Shown here: positions 21,588-34,810 of the stretch, in pieces
How positions within the stretch are numbered: the first letter of the stretch is position 1
Layout: every line of letters starts with the position of its first letter
Source of the DNA: Omphiscola glabra
Taxonomy: Eukaryota; Mollusca; Gastropoda; Lymnaeidae
DNA length: 64,000 nt
Assembly: GCA_964017045.1 (NCBI GenBank)
Contig: OZ024807.1
Span: forward strand, 17,887,813 to 17,951,812
Reading direction: 5' to 3'
Program-made: the position numbers and the translations under genes
The notes under the pieces: generated by a model
The model's input: the letters and a program-made list of their open reading frames with translations, nothing else
Told to the model about the DNA's origin: nothing
Databases searched by the model: none

Positions 21588-23541
21588 GTGAGTAGTTAAG
21601 TACATTATTTGTATATTTTTTACAGCGTAGAAAAGTTAAATGTCTGCGTGGCTACGAGTAGACACTTTTTATCTCGTCCGAAAAGCCCTCGCTTCAGTCA
21701 CTAGCAGTAAACTATAATTAGCATCAAGGTTGCGGCTGCATTCTCCGCACTGGATGAAATCAGCTGATTGATTGAGTAGGTAAAAGCGAAACGTTCATTT
21801 TAGTTATTATTCATTTAGAAACCTCACCCCCTCTGTCCATTACATATAACCGTATATATATCTCAAATATCTTTAAAATAGCAAATAAAATAGGGTAAAG
21901 TTAAGTGGTACTGCCTAATTATTAATATTATAATATTAATAATTATCAATGACGACCATAAATTATGATGAGTTATATTATATTTATTATTTATTGTATT
22001 GATTTAATTAGGGCTTGGGTCTATGATTTGAAAATTGATAGGCATAAACTAAAGGTATGTTAATGTTAATATTCTTATACTAATAATATGGTGGCCAACT
22101 GTTACAGTTAGCTAATTCATTGCATGACATGACTAAGTACTAAGTATCAGTAAGTTAAGGCCAATGGTCTTAATTTCAACCATGTGTCCTGTTTTCAACT
22201 CTTAAATTTATGTTAATGGTAAGTCTATTACTATTATATTTTTAATAATTTTTAATATAGGCATATGCTGTGTATCAGTTTGTAAATTGGGAAAAATTAG
22301 GTCGAGTTCTTTTTACAGAAACACTCTAGAATCACTCCTAAAGTGTACTTATTATTCAGCATCATCAACAAAATCTGTAAACTCCAAATTTGAGCTTACC
22401 CCCATCACAATTGCATCAAAGTACTTTCTATCTCAGTGTCACCCCCACCCTCTTATTAGTGGAAGATCTAAAACGAATAAAATTCTCAATGCAGCTACTG
22501 CTATTGTGAAGTTTGAATTTCAATTTGGCAGACTTTTAAGATCCTAACATTATATGTTGTGGGGATAAAATGTACAATAATGTGAAGTAATTGACTTAAC
22601 AATGACAGTAGTCAACTTGAACACACAAAAAAATAATTGACCTGGCTGTCATTGACATCCGCATTGCTGTTGACAGTTACACTTTCTTCCTCTCACTTTC
22701 TTCAGAGTTACACCGCCCCCACCCACTTTTGAGATGTTGGAAAATACTGTTCTTTCTGAAACCCTATTGGGGTATGGTGTAATATCACAGAAATGCATGC
22801 ACACCCTCCCCTCAATGCACGCACACCCTCCCCTCATGCATGCACACCCTCCCCTCAATGCCACCCCTCCTCCCAAATGTAAAAATGCAATTTAATCTGC
22901 TTTTTTTTTTTCTGTCTTTCTGCTCCTTTTTACACGCCCCTCTTAATTTAAGCGAAAGAATAAATAGAAGATACTGCCATTTACAAGAGCATTGTAAGTT
23001 GAGCATTTTCTCCTTCAACTAAAAGTGTGATTGTTGGCAAAGGCTTAGTTGTTCAATTGTATTTCATTCACTAAAGAAGTTGAGATTTTTTAAATACAGC
23101 ATGAACTATTTTTTTTTAAATGTATCAGTGGTACACAAGAACACTTCCTTTGAATATCTGCAGTCCAGACTCTTTGTCTCTCTGTGTTGCAAAGCTTCCA
23201 TTAATTATTATTGCTGAACTTTTTAAATGCGATTTAATATGAAATGTTTATGCTGCCACTAGTAGTAGTTGATAATGGATGTCCGTTACTGTTCAGCTAA
23301 TTTAAATAAAAAAAACAGATCAGTTATTTAAAATGGGGGGGGGGGGGGGGTTAATTGCTAGCTGGTCAGTTATATCAGTGGTATTAATTAATTGATAGTA
23401 TTTTTATCATGATAGGATTAATGCTGTTCTTTTTTTTCAATTGTAATGGTTTAAATTAATTTCGTTTTTGTGGAATTATAAATCAAATGTAAGGAAATGC
23501 TACTGTAAGTTATGCTAGTGTGAAACATGCAAATTAAATTA

Positions 23542-23736
23542 TTGTAGGCCAGTGGTTCTCAACCTTCCTAATGCTGCGACCCTGTAATACAGTTACTTAT
23601 GTTGTGGCGACCACCAACCACAAAATTATTTTCGTTGCTACTTCATAACTGTAGAGTGTATGTGTTTTCCGATGGTCTTAGGCGACCCCTGGGACATGGT
23701 CATTAGACCCACAGGTTGAGAACCGCTGTTGTAGGC
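23542..23736. mobile_element. SPIN-like hAT MITE with perfect 8-bp target-site duplication
   Basis: The element at 23550-23728 (179 bp) starts CAGTGGTTCTCAACCTTCC and ends AGGTTGAGAACCGCTG, giving inverted ends of about 16 bp. It is flanked by TTGTAGGC on both sides (23542-23549, 23729-23736), the 8-bp duplication expected of hAT transposons. Internal motifs (AATGCTGCGACCC, AAAATTATTTTCGTTGCTAC, GATGGTCTTAGGCGACCCCT) match my memory of the SPIN non-autonomous consensus, with an internal deletion. No transposase. Confidence 0.88.
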
Positions 23737-24719
23737 CCATATCCTGGATTCTGGGCCAGTCCAAACTCCAATTTGGAAAACCAACGTAACTAACGTAGTA
23801 TAAATTATAATAAATATATAACATGAAGACATGAAACGTCATCACAAGTTGTCTAGATCTAAATCAGATACGGTGAATTTTTTTTTTTTTAAAGAGATAA
23901 AGTGAAGTAATTTTTTTTTTAAAAATGTATTGCATGATGCGTTTTTCAATTTTTAAAGTTGGATAAAAACTTTTCTTTATATCTTAGTTAATGTGATGAA
24001 CAGTATTAAAACGCTTATTTATGTATCGGATGTACTATCCCTGCTACGACTTATTAAAATAAGTAAAGATGGTTCGCTAGCTATGTTTCCATCTATTTAT
24101 ATTGCTTTAAAAAACGTATTCACAATTAAGCGTGACGTGTAAGTGTAGAGGATAGATTTTCAATAGGCCTGATATCCTCCATCCTTCCCGGTGGCGCATA
24201 AACTGGTTAAAAAATAAATAATTGAAAACAACAATGTTGATTAGTCAGTTTACATGTATGAGTATGTAGTTTTATAAAATTGTCTTAGTCGAGATAATAT
24301 AGTTGAAATGAATCGGTTATTGCCGCTTGTCTAATAATAATTGGAACATTCTTCTTTACAATGATCCATATACGGTAATTCCCGAAGCTATTTATATTTC
24401 ATGGCTATTTATATTTTTTTAAAGTTAAAGCCTCATCATCAATGCAAATAATTCATTAAATTAAAAAGAAAATGTCTTTTCCCGATGAACGATATTGTGA
24501 TCGTAATTAATTATGACATAGTCATAGCGTTTTAAATAATTTATACCATCTCCTTACATTTTTAGGGAAATATTAAATTTAAAATGTACTTACAATTATA
24601 GCTGCATTCAACTTTACTCTCCACGCCACCTACCTTATCTCCATTTCTTCATTGTGTGTGTGTTTTTTTTGTATATATAAAAACTGCTGTAGAAAACACG
24701 ATCAGCAATGGGGCCTTCC

Positions 24720-24820
24720 AAAAAGTTTTTTTGTTTTGTTTAACACCCCCCCCCCCCTGCTTTCTCCCTATCACAAATCTTGGACCCACCCCTATACGTC
24801 ACACTTTCGACCAAAAAATT
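24720..24820. repeat. C-rich dispersed repeat, second copy
   Basis: A C tract, then TATCACAAATCTTGGACCC and ATACGTCACACTTTCGACC. It resembles 3060-3200 and 53570-53660. Confidence 0.35.
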
Positions 24821-25426
24821 GATAAAAAATTGACAAATTATTAAAATTTACCATAAAACACACTTCACTATTAAACTGTTACATTTATGTAAAACAAATC
24901 TTCAAAGAACTATTACATTATTAAAATGATTATAATCCTTGACAGAAAAATCTATCACAACAGAAAGTTAAACAACATTGCTGTCAATTTCAGGTTGTGT
25001 GATTTGTGAAAAAAAAATGAAACTTCAAATATGGTCTTTATCACCCCCTCCCCCCCCCCCCCCCCCCAACAAACTGTCAGACACTCTTCGACGCCCCTTT
25101 CCTGTTCCGAGGCTGACGTACTTTATGAACGACCACTGTGATTGCTGTTAAAGCAACTTAACCGCACTTGTCTATCTAATGACCCCTCTAATTTTAGAAT
25201 TCTGAAACCCATTATTTTCACCAGTAAAATACCACCAAAAACCAATTTTGTGCCCCCCCCCCCCCCCCACCCTTTCTGTTGGTCTTTCGCACGGGCACAT
25301 CTGTCCCCCTTACTTAAGCTTATGGAAATGTTGTATTTTGTCTATTTTCGCGCGCGGGAAAGTTGGGGGTCCTAAAGTAGTTCCATGCCATTTAGCATGT
25401 TTCTGTTTTTATGCAACTAAATAAGT

Positions 25427-25719
25427 AAATGTTCATCATTTTGTGAGTTTATTTTGACCTGGTGCAGTTTCTTGATATGCAAGTGAATGTTCATCATTTT
25501 GTGAGTTTATTTTGACCTGGTGCAGTTTCTTGATATGCAAGTGAATGTTCATCATTTTGTGAGTTTATTTTGACCTGGTGCAGTTTCTTGATATCCAAGT
25601 GAATGTTCATCATTTTGTGAGTTTATTTTGACCTGGTGCAGTTTCTTGATATCCAAGTGAATGTTCATCATTTTGTGAGTTTATTTTGACCTGGTGCAGT
25701 TTCTTGATATGCAAGTGAA
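25427..25719. repeat. 58-bp minisatellite, 5 units
   Basis: Nearly identical 58-bp units starting GTTCATCATTTTGTGAG at 25431, 25489, 25547, 25605 and 25663. The main variant is GATATGC versus GATATCC. The very low divergence suggests recent expansion. Confidence 0.95.
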
Positions 25720-27088
25720 TGGTCCGTTGTTGTTTTTCCCCAGCTGATTTATTTGGTGAATGCTTTAGTCACATTAGAAAGCAGGTCCCCATTAATTATT
25801 GTAGTAATTATCATTAGTAATACAAGTGTAGAATCATATTTTGGGTCGGAAGTCCACTTTGGGGTACTGTATATTTGCCCGTGGGCTTGTCGATACCGTT
25901 CAAATTACACCTTTCATGTGTTAAAAAAAATAAATTTGAATTTTTTTTTGTTTTGTTTTGCAAACACGTTTTACTTTTACTTCTTTGAATGGCTGTTGAT
26001 GGTTACCTAATTGTTTCAGTATGTATTGTGGTATCCTATTATAAACATGTGTAAGTTTGTGTGTTTGTACGTTGGTCTGTTTGGTAGAATCAGAGCCCTC
26101 CGTGAACTTTAGTTAAATTGACGATGATGCTGAGCTGGTGCTTTGTTTCCTGGTATTAGAGCCGAGCGCATTTCTGGTGTGTGCGCTAGTGAGCACGGAT
26201 TTATGCCAGACAATATGTTTGAGCCAGTTGTAGAACACACGTCTGATTTTTTAAGACAAGAGGAATAAAGCTTATTGTGCCATCTGTATTAATTTGAGGA
26301 CATAAATCATAAATGGCGCTGTCCAATTTTTTTTAAATTTATAAAAATTGTTTTTTTTTTAAATTTGAAGCCTGAAAAGATGATTTTAGGGTGGCCAGGC
26401 GCATTCCCATGTGACACTACTGCTATTAGGCCATCAGTTCAATTCGTGATCGCTACTGGATGTATTGCAGTTTTCACTTTTACCCATAAGGAATATCATA
26501 TACAATTCCGCACTCATATTCGCTGTGTATGGTCTCAAAATACCCGGACAAAACGACTGCACCCGCCTGAGCTGAACAATGTTTGCAGGTTTGTGTGTGG
26601 TCTTGGACCGTCGTGGCCGAGTTGTTGGTGGTTTTCCAATGTAAGGACAGAAACGCCTGACATAATGGTGTTGATGTTTTTCTGACACCGGTTCCGGTGG
26701 GTTTCTGTTTATAGCAGTCTGAGGGGAAACGCTGCAATCACCACAGGCCTGTTGTTATCACGTCTCAGTGTCGTCTGAACTTCTGTCTTAGACAAGGGCG
26801 GATTTATGATTTCTCCTTGTCGGAAGGGATTGGTGGGATTGATATATTTATGTGACCCCCCCCCCCAACCTTAAACAAATCTGCCTTGATCTTAGAGTGG
26901 GTGATGGACTACCATCCCAAGATTTAAGGTGGACTTTTTTCTATCTTAGACATTGGTTCCTTTAGACTTTGTGGATGAGGAGAGTGATTATTCCAATTGT
27001 TCCCCCCCCCCTTTTTTTTTTACGCATGTGGTCTAAATGGACTAAAGAGGATGATGAAATATCAGCCGGATATAATAGTTATCTTGCC

Positions 27089-27290
27089 CAACTATTATTC
27101 CGTGATCACAAATTAGATGACCAACTATTATTCCTTGATCACAAATTAGATGACCAACTATTATTCCTTGATCACAAATTAGATGACCAACTATTATTCC
27201 TTGATCACAAAATTAGATGACCAATTATTATTCCTTGATAACAAATTAGATGACCAACTATTATTCCTTGATCACAACTTAGATGACACC
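27089..27290. repeat. 33-bp minisatellite, about 6 units
   Basis: Units begin CAACTATTATTCC at 27089, 27122, 27155 and 27188, then two more after a one-base insertion. The in-frame 11-residue repeat (DDQLLFLDHKL) is a consequence of 33 being divisible by 3. Confidence 0.93.
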
Positions 27291-27489
27291 GTGTGAGCAA
27301 ATAATTGTGCATTGTGACGGTGCATCTTTATGTTAATTGTGTTTGCAACATGTTGACGAGGTCATGATTAGCCGAGCCGTGTAGATATATAGAGTTATTA
27401 TCATAATCAAATTAAATTTTTGTCCATGTAACAATGTCACTAACGCTACCCAAATGACGCTGATTTCATTAACTAACAGCGCTAAATCA

Positions 27490-27862
27490 TCAGGTCCCGT
27501 AGTCCTTCGACCGTTGGGGCGCCACAGATGACATGTACACTATTCTCCTCCAATCCTCTCGGTCTCCTGCCCTACGCATAGCATCGCCCAGTTGTAATCC
27601 CGTCCATTCTTTGATGTTATCTTCCCATCTTTTTCTTTGTCTTCCTCTTCTTCTCCCTCCTCCAGTAGTGCCCTGCAAGATCTCTTTGGCGAGCCCTCGT
27701 TTTCTGGTCACGTGGCCATACCACTCAAGTTTGCGCTTTTTAACAGACGTCAGGAGGTCATCATATTGCCTGACGAATCCTTTCTTTTATTTGCTCATTG
27801 GTGATGTGGTCTCTATAGCAGATGCCAAGAATGCCTCTGTAACATCTCATCTCAGCCCTAAA
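27490..27862 (-). pseudogene. LINE reverse-transcriptase C-terminal remnant with frameshift
   Basis: On the minus strand, MRCYRGILGICYRDHITNEQ (from about 27853) runs into a stop at about 27761. After a frame change comes YDDLLTSVKKRKLEWYGHVT followed by RRRGRQRKRWEDNIKEWTGL, ending near 27490. This is the well-known tail of RTE/CR1-type endonuclease-reverse-transcriptase ORFs. Only the C-terminal part is present, and the frameshift marks it as dead. Family assignment is from memory. Confidence 0.85.
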
Positions 27863-30800
27863 TGAGATTCTTAAAAATATCGCAAGTGCGTTTGGTGCCT
27901 ACCATTATATTTTGTTTTACGGAAATAGTCTCAATTTAAATACAGTGTTAAAAATGTTCATTATAAAAGAGGGTAGGACATTAAGAGTACATTAAGTTCA
28001 GGGCGTGAATAAAGCATGTTGTTGCGAATCTGAGGTTGGGCGCCGACTAATTGGGATTCTTATAAAGTGCGTTACTCGATTTGTCAAGTAACTTTAGTAG
28101 TAGATGGGTATTTCACGCATTACGCACACCACAGTCTGGCGGGCCATAGCTAGTTTGCTAATAATTTTTCATTTGACCGCTACGATAATATGTTCTAGCC
28201 TAGTCATTTTCAAGCGTTTTAGGTTGTGCATCTCTGCATGGGGTAAATGCAATTAAAAGACGGGAGCTTGTTACAGAAAATCTCTCCATGCATGTTTTGC
28301 TGATCGCCTTGGGCCAGATTAACACAGTTCACAGCTCATTAACCAGATTTAACCTCGTTTACAACTGGACACGTTTCACCTATAGTCTAAGACGTCACCG
28401 CATTAGTATTAGTTTGAGATTCTTCTCAGCAATATCCTAGCGGACTCTTTGACTCGTGACGACTTGGGCGAGCCAACATTTAAGCAACTGTCATATGTGT
28501 CACGCACTTGTAATATTGCCGGCCGCCATTTTTTATGTGAACAGAATCTACTTTCAATTTTAAGAATCAACATTTTTTTTTAATCAGTGTGTAGGACTAT
28601 TTATTTACTTATGAAGAATGATATTATTAGCCGAAGTCATTTCACCGGCCTCAGATAAACTTATATTAGGTTGCATTTTATATATTAGATAGGATTAAGC
28701 CTCTAATAATAATAATATACTAAGCAGCGTTTTTTTGTATTGTTTAGCTGGGGTCAGAGTTGAAAGTTCAGAGTTGAAGGTCTTCTCTCTCGATCCCTGT
28801 TTACCGCTATCAGCTTCCGACCTCAGTCGGCCGCATTCTGCCCACAAGCAGGTTGAATGCTTCATTGTACGGTGTACCGTTTTGCATGGAAATGATCAGT
28901 TCTTAAGCGAAGTGCGCAATTTACTTTCTTAGTTATTTATTTTTCAGTATGATTTGAAAGTTAGTTTTTAAACATAAATTTAAAACATAAAAAATAAGCC
29001 CAATATTTTAATGTCAGAACATGCGTGTAAAGTTATTAGTTTAACTTATTAAACAAAATAGATTAGAAATACATACTTATTTTACCAAAAAAAAAAAAAA
29101 ATAAATAAAAAGAGGCGGTTCAAGTAGTGTTAATTTGGATGCATAATTATCGGCGAGTTGACTGTGTCAGGGAAACAAACCTTCTCGCATTGCGGTAATG
29201 GGTCAGCTATACCTCCTCGCGACATCTCCAGACCAAGATTTTATTTTTTAAAAGTTATTTTATCTATTAATGCGTGGATATCAGATGGATTAGATGTTTT
29301 GTTAAATTATTCTTTAAAAATTTTCTATTTGTCGTCTGTACTGGTTCCAACTGACGAATACCCAGGAAAAATTAATGTCCGAAAGCCAGTTCCGTACCAG
29401 CAAAAACAGTACGAATGGTTACCTTATAAAGAGAAGAATCTCCCTTAGTCGCAAGAAATTAAAACAAAAAGAAAAAAAACATTTTGGACGTTTCATACCC
29501 CCGTCATGTTACATTAACCATTAAAACTATTAAAAGTCATTAAATGATTCATCGTGTTTCCGTAACATGACCGGTTTTTTTTTTCAACGAACCATAATTA
29601 TGCTCTTGTACTTGAACTCAACGCAGTAATATGATCTCCCCTTACTACCACTGACTTGCCTGTAAAAATAAAAAATAAAAATTAACCGATATACATGGCC
29701 AGTATTTTTCTTTACCTGATTTTTTTTATTCTTTATTATTTATATTATATGTGCATGGCATGGCATATTATATGTATACTGCATGGCATATTGTGTGTAC
29801 ATTTCATTGCTCAGTGAAAGATGACATGAAAGCGTGTCTTTTGGCAGTCCACTGTGTGACAGACGGCGGCCGTGTCTAGGTTCGACCATAAGAGCAGCTT
29901 TTCCCATATTTCAAGTTTGATGGAAAATTTTTGAAAATGAACCAGGGACCGGTGCCAGATTTACTTTTTATATTATTTTCTTTTGACCATAAAAAAAATC
30001 ATGAAGTCCGTGTACTACCATTTGTGAAATTCTGCATTAGAGATAGTCGAGCAGTAGTGTGCACTGTTCCCGTCCGTCCCGATGGTGTTGTGGCCTACCC
30101 TACAGGGGCGTTGCTAAGTGAATGCCGCACTGGGTGGACAAAGAATTTCCCCCCTTCCCTTCCACGAAAAAAAAATCTGAAATTGGCCGAAAATGCCATC
30201 CCTCCATACAACTAACAAAATTGTTTCCCCGGGGCAGACCGTCCCTCCTTCATCTGCCACTACTGCCTGCCCTGACTGGTATCAATTTAACTGTAAGGAC
30301 TGACTTGCCTACCCTACTTACCTAGTATCAGTATTATTGTGCGGACCGTTTCACTCGCACTATCTAGTATCAATATTACTTTATGGACCAAGTTGCCTGG
30401 CCTACCTACCTAACGAATATTATTGTTACTGTGTAGACCGGAGAGAGTTCAGTGTTATCTCTGTCACGTGTCAGATGCGGCCTTTGTTGAAGAGGTTGAT
30501 TTATTTCTATCCATATTGGTGGTGGGATTTATAAGAGAATGTGAACTACAAGATGGGGCAGGTGGGCTGTCGATCAGAGCTGACCGAAACAGCTCTCAGA
30601 GCTGACCGAAACAGCTCTCAACAGAAATTAGGCAATGTGTTGCGTTGATATTGTTACGTTTGAGTTATAAATTTTGCGTTAGAAGGTATACATTTAGTTT
30701 GACAGAAATATAGATTCCTATATTATTGTCACCCACTCACAGGGCTGTGCGGAAGGGCACCCTCCCCGGGAGCCAGCATTGGGGGTGGCGCCAAAAAAAT

Positions 30801-31680
30801 GTCTTTATAGCGAATTAAGCCGATATTTTGCCATGTAGTTAACAAAAACAAGGGGCACCAAAGTCGTTTTTTTTAAACTGGTCTGGCCCGGGAGACGCTT
30901 TCGCTATATATATGGTGGGCGTCATATTCAGGTATCGCTCCGGGCGCTGCTTCTCCTTGGCAAAGCCCTGCCTCCCACCTCCCAAGTGCACAACTATTTC
31001 GCTTAAGCCCTTGTATAATAATAGTGACTAGAATTATTGGTTGTTGTCTCCGCATGAACAAAGCACCGGGATATTTAGTTACCATTACAAAGTTTGTGGA
31101 AAAACAGGCTGGGTCATGGCTTACTTATCGCTGCACCTGGCCGTGACCTGACTGAACAAAAGTTGACCGTGTGACGTTGTCGTCGCCGCCGCCGCAAAGC
31201 GGGGAGGGGGGGGGGTGAGGGTTCGCGGGCCGTCGGTCGCCAGTGCAAACTCGTCACTTTTGACGGTTATATGAATTGTATAATTGTCGAGCTTTGTCGA
31301 ATTTTGTTGATAGGCAATCGTCGGCTCGTGCTTGCCCTCTCCGTGTGGAAATAAGTCATTAGTCGAACGGGAAAAGTCTCAAGTCAGCAAATAACATGTC
31401 TTCATTATAGCGTTTGCAGTTTGCAAACATTTCAGATACCCCTCCCCCCTTTTTTGTGTGTGTATGTGTGTGTGCGTGTCTTTTTACTAGAGGGCTTTTA
31501 AAAGAAGAAATATATTTAAATAACTATGCTTACCGACATGACATAAATTAATTCCAGCGTTTTTGGTTGTTACTCTGACATTAAGACTGAAGATGAAATT
31601 TTTTTTTACATAAATGAAATTGAAAAGCAATACACAAATAAAACTACGTTGAATTAAAGAACCATTGCCTCCCTGTAAGT
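27863..31680. other. Intergenic DNA, mostly unrecognised
   Basis: Contains a 22-bp direct repeat pair at about 30577-30622 (CAGAGCTGACCGAAACAGCT) and a short run of CGCC near 31180. The frames at 29158-29448 and 29931-30215 have no recognisable domain or homologous partner here. Confidence 0.3.
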
Positions 31681-31687
31681 GAACAAA

Positions 31688-31830
31688 TGTGCAGAGGATA
31701 ATATCTGTTTGGTAGTAAAATGTGCTGAGGATAATATCTGTTTGGTAGTAAAATGTGCTGAGGATAATATCTGTTTGGTAGTAAAATGTGCAGAGGATAA
31801 TATCTGTTTGGTAGTAAAATGTGCAGAGAT
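31688..31830. repeat. 33-bp minisatellite, about 4 units
   Basis: Units contain GGATAATATCTGTTTGGTAG, with GTGCAGA or GTGCTGA variants. All minus-strand frames remain open because the unit length is a multiple of 3. Confidence 0.93.
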
Positions 31831-32339
31831 TGAATTGAACACTTGGAGATAAGAGGGTCGATGAACGCGTCATATAAAAACCCACCAGTGAGAATTATTT
31901 TGTGTTCATTGATGATGATTTTTTTGGTTAATTGTATGAGCTTCACCCCGCCTATTCTGTTTCGTATATTTTAGAACACATCTTTAGCTATCAACAGTTT
32001 TGTGTGTGACAACTTGACGGAAGTGGCTCCCTCACGCCCGAAATGATCTTTACCAACACTCATCTGTGTATGGTGTGTCTCCCCTATCACTCGTGTCTTT
32101 CTTCTGAGCAAGAGACGCATATGTTTGTTGGTTTCCTTCCAACACTCGTGTGTTTCTCTACTGACGCACACATACGAACCATATGGCACAGAATAAAACC
32201 ATGTCAACGCCTCTTTTTATATTTCATGTTTCAGTTTCATCAGGGAGGTGGAGATTGCCGGATTACATTAGAGCAGATAGGAGTCTGGTGAGTGTTATGC
32301 TTTTTTCCTGCTTACATCTGGCTGTACAACATACATTGG

Positions 32340-32640
32340 CCCAATGTTGGTATCGTTCGTAACTGCAGTATCGCTAAGAGTGGAATCGTATTTATATTCC
32401 TACAGTGGTAGTGTATATTTATCTTTAGAATCTTAACGTGACTGCATATCTAAAGTGGTATCGTAACTATATGTCTTGGGTTAGTGGTATCGTTAATATA
32501 TCTCAAGTATAGTATCGTAACTATACCTCTTTGGTGGTGTCGTAACTATATAACTAGGGTAGAATCGTAGCTGTATCTCTTGGGTGGTATCGTATCTATA
32601 TCCCTAGGGTGGTATCGAACCAATACCTGTGTGGTTACAC
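32340..32640. repeat. Degenerate tandem repeat, about 25-45 bp spacing
   Basis: Repeated TGGTATCGTAACTATAT-like words with CTTGGGT or CTAGGGT linkers, strongly diverged. The boundaries are approximate. Confidence 0.6.
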
Positions 32641-33043
32641 TAACTGCACTACACATGTTTGTAATGAAAAGAGACGGTTATAATAATTGTTAAGGAAACG
32701 TTGTTCGTCTATCAATTGCATGACAACTTTTGCAACAATGTAAAGCTATCAATGTTCAGCGTACCAAATGCCCTTGACTGTACATGTGCAACACACAGGA
32801 GTAGATGTTGTTGCAGAAATCTGTACTCTCCAGGACATTATATATCAGTCCCATTTACAAGATGTTGCTCATGACCCACTGGCCTCGTTACACGGTCACA
32901 TCCCCTGGCGTGTGCACAGTTAAACGACCCTGATCTATTGATTGACATAAGATTGCGTTTTGAAAAGAAATAACCAAAGGTGTCTCGCAAACTTTGGTGA
33001 TAGAGTTTCTGGTTGGCGAGGGACGGTCGTCTTACACGGGATA

Positions 33044-33440
33044 AACGGCCATCTCATTATAACATGATGGCCGTCTCATAATAATATGCCAGCCATCTCA
33101 TAATAAAATGCTAGCCATCTCATAATAACATGATGGCCGTCTCATAATAACATGATGGCCGTCTCATAATAATATGCCAGCCATCTCATAATAATATGCT
33201 AGCCATCTCATAATAACATGATGGCCGTCTCATAATAACACGATGGCCGTCTCATAATAACATGATGGCCGTCTCATAATAACATGACGGCCGTCTCATA
33301 CTAACATGACAGCCGTCTCATATTAACATGACATCCGTCTCATATTAACATGACAGCCGTCTCATATTAACATGACAGCCAGCTCATAATAACATGACAG
33401 TCGTCTCAGATGAACACAAGTCAGCCGTCTTATAACTTAT
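33044..33440. repeat. 22-bp minisatellite with 88-bp higher-order pattern
   Basis: About 17 units of 22 bp containing CTCATAATAACATG. In the first part the variants GATGGCCG, GCCAGCCA, GCTAGCCA, GATGGCCG recur in the same order twice, giving an 88-bp higher-order period. The later units are GACAGCCG types. Confidence 0.9.
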
Positions 33441-33644
33441 AATAAAAGGGATCATAATAACTTGAACCTGGTTCGCCAGACTCCACTATGCTTGTTTGGT
33501 CCAGGTTTCTAGTAGCATCGGGGTCAAGTTGTTTGTTTACCACCGGCTGTGCTCTCCGGTCAGTTGCTGGGAGACCACCCGTGTGCTGCACTGATGATTA
33601 AGTGGACGTTGTCTGAGAATATGTTCATTGCTGCTGATTGTGTA

Positions 33645-33752
33645 GTCTGAGAATCTGACCAGTGTTGCTGAAAGTTTTGTGACCAGTCTGATAGTGTTGT
33701 CTGAGAATCTGACCAGTGTTGCTGAAAGTTTTGTGACCAGCCTGATAGTGTA
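33645..33752. repeat. 54-bp tandem duplication
   Basis: Two copies beginning GTCTGAGAATCTGACCAGTG at 33645 and 33699, nearly identical. Confidence 0.9.
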
Positions 33753-34317
33753 GGATAACTAGCATCTCATCGATTGAGAGCGTGACCGTTCCATTTTGTA
33801 TGAACATTTATAACGATACACGCATCGTTTGACACGGTGATTCTTCATCAGTCAGATCCTGTAGCCATTTGGGCATGAGTCATTAAATATATCCGTGTCT
33901 TCATCCTGTTAAATTATATTTGCCAGATGCCCGTTAAGTCCATACCGCCCATGCTGACCACACAGTCCTTACTGTCCAGGGTGTCTATCTGCCCGTGTTG
34001 TCCATACTGTCATTGTTGTCCATACCGTTCTAAAGGCCGGAGAAGTCTGGGATAACCTTTTTACAAACCACAACTTAATAACCAACTCTATTTAGCACAG
34101 TGTTCCCAACTCGGGGGGGGGGGGGGCAAATTTTTTTTTTTTTGGGGGGGGGGGGCTGGGGCAATTTGAAATTGATGTGGGGGGGGGGATTTAATCTCTG
34201 GGGAAATACATTTACTTTAAGAAAAAGGCTGGGCATTGTTATATAGGAGTTTTTTTTTAAAGATGCTCAGGTGGGGTTAAAAAGTTAGGTAAACTGCCTT
34301 AAAAAGGTGTTCGCTGC

Positions 34318-34356
34318 ATGGTCACCTCACATGGTCACCTCACATGGTCACCTCAC
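34318..34356. repeat. 13-bp tandem repeat, 3 units
   Basis: CATGGTCACCTCA repeated three times. Confidence 0.9.
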
Positions 34357-34606
34357 ACATTTTGCTTAGCTCTTTGCATTTTCTCAGAAATCGCTAAAAA
34401 CCATGCGGTTAATGTGTTTGGTCACTAATATTTCTTGTGTACCACCAGGGCGTTGATCGTCTCCTGTAGTAACCTATGGACTAATTTATCTCTATTTGTG
34501 ATAGGAATCAAGTAAGATGTTATGTTTACTGTTTAGAGCCCATCCCCACCCACGCCCCAGCAAACCTAGATCCGCCAATGGCGCTGTGAGTTAGTTGTGT
34601 GTCTTT

Positions 34607-34810
34607 ACTTTCTTTACTCCTAACGACGTTGTGTATCCTGACTTTCTTTACTCCTAACGACGTTGTGTATCCTGAATTTCTTTACTCCTAACGACGGTGT
34701 GTGTCCTTATTATACTTTCTTTACTCCTAACGACGTTGTGTGTCCTTACTTTCTTTACTCCTAACAACGTTGTGTATCCTTACTTTCCTTACTCCTAACG
34801 ACGTCGTCAG
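34607..34810. repeat. 34-bp minisatellite, about 6 units
   Basis: Units contain TTTACTCCTAACGACGTTGT; one unit is longer by about 5 bp. The flanking GC-poor DNA is non-coding. Confidence 0.9.

Noticed and set aside
26600..26690. tRNA-like A-box words (GTCGTGGCCGAGTTGTT)
   Set aside because: No acceptable B box, anticodon arm or acceptor stem at the right spacing.
26365..26737. Overlapping 84-106-codon frames on both strands
   Set aside because: No domain, no codon pattern and mutual overlap suggest chance.
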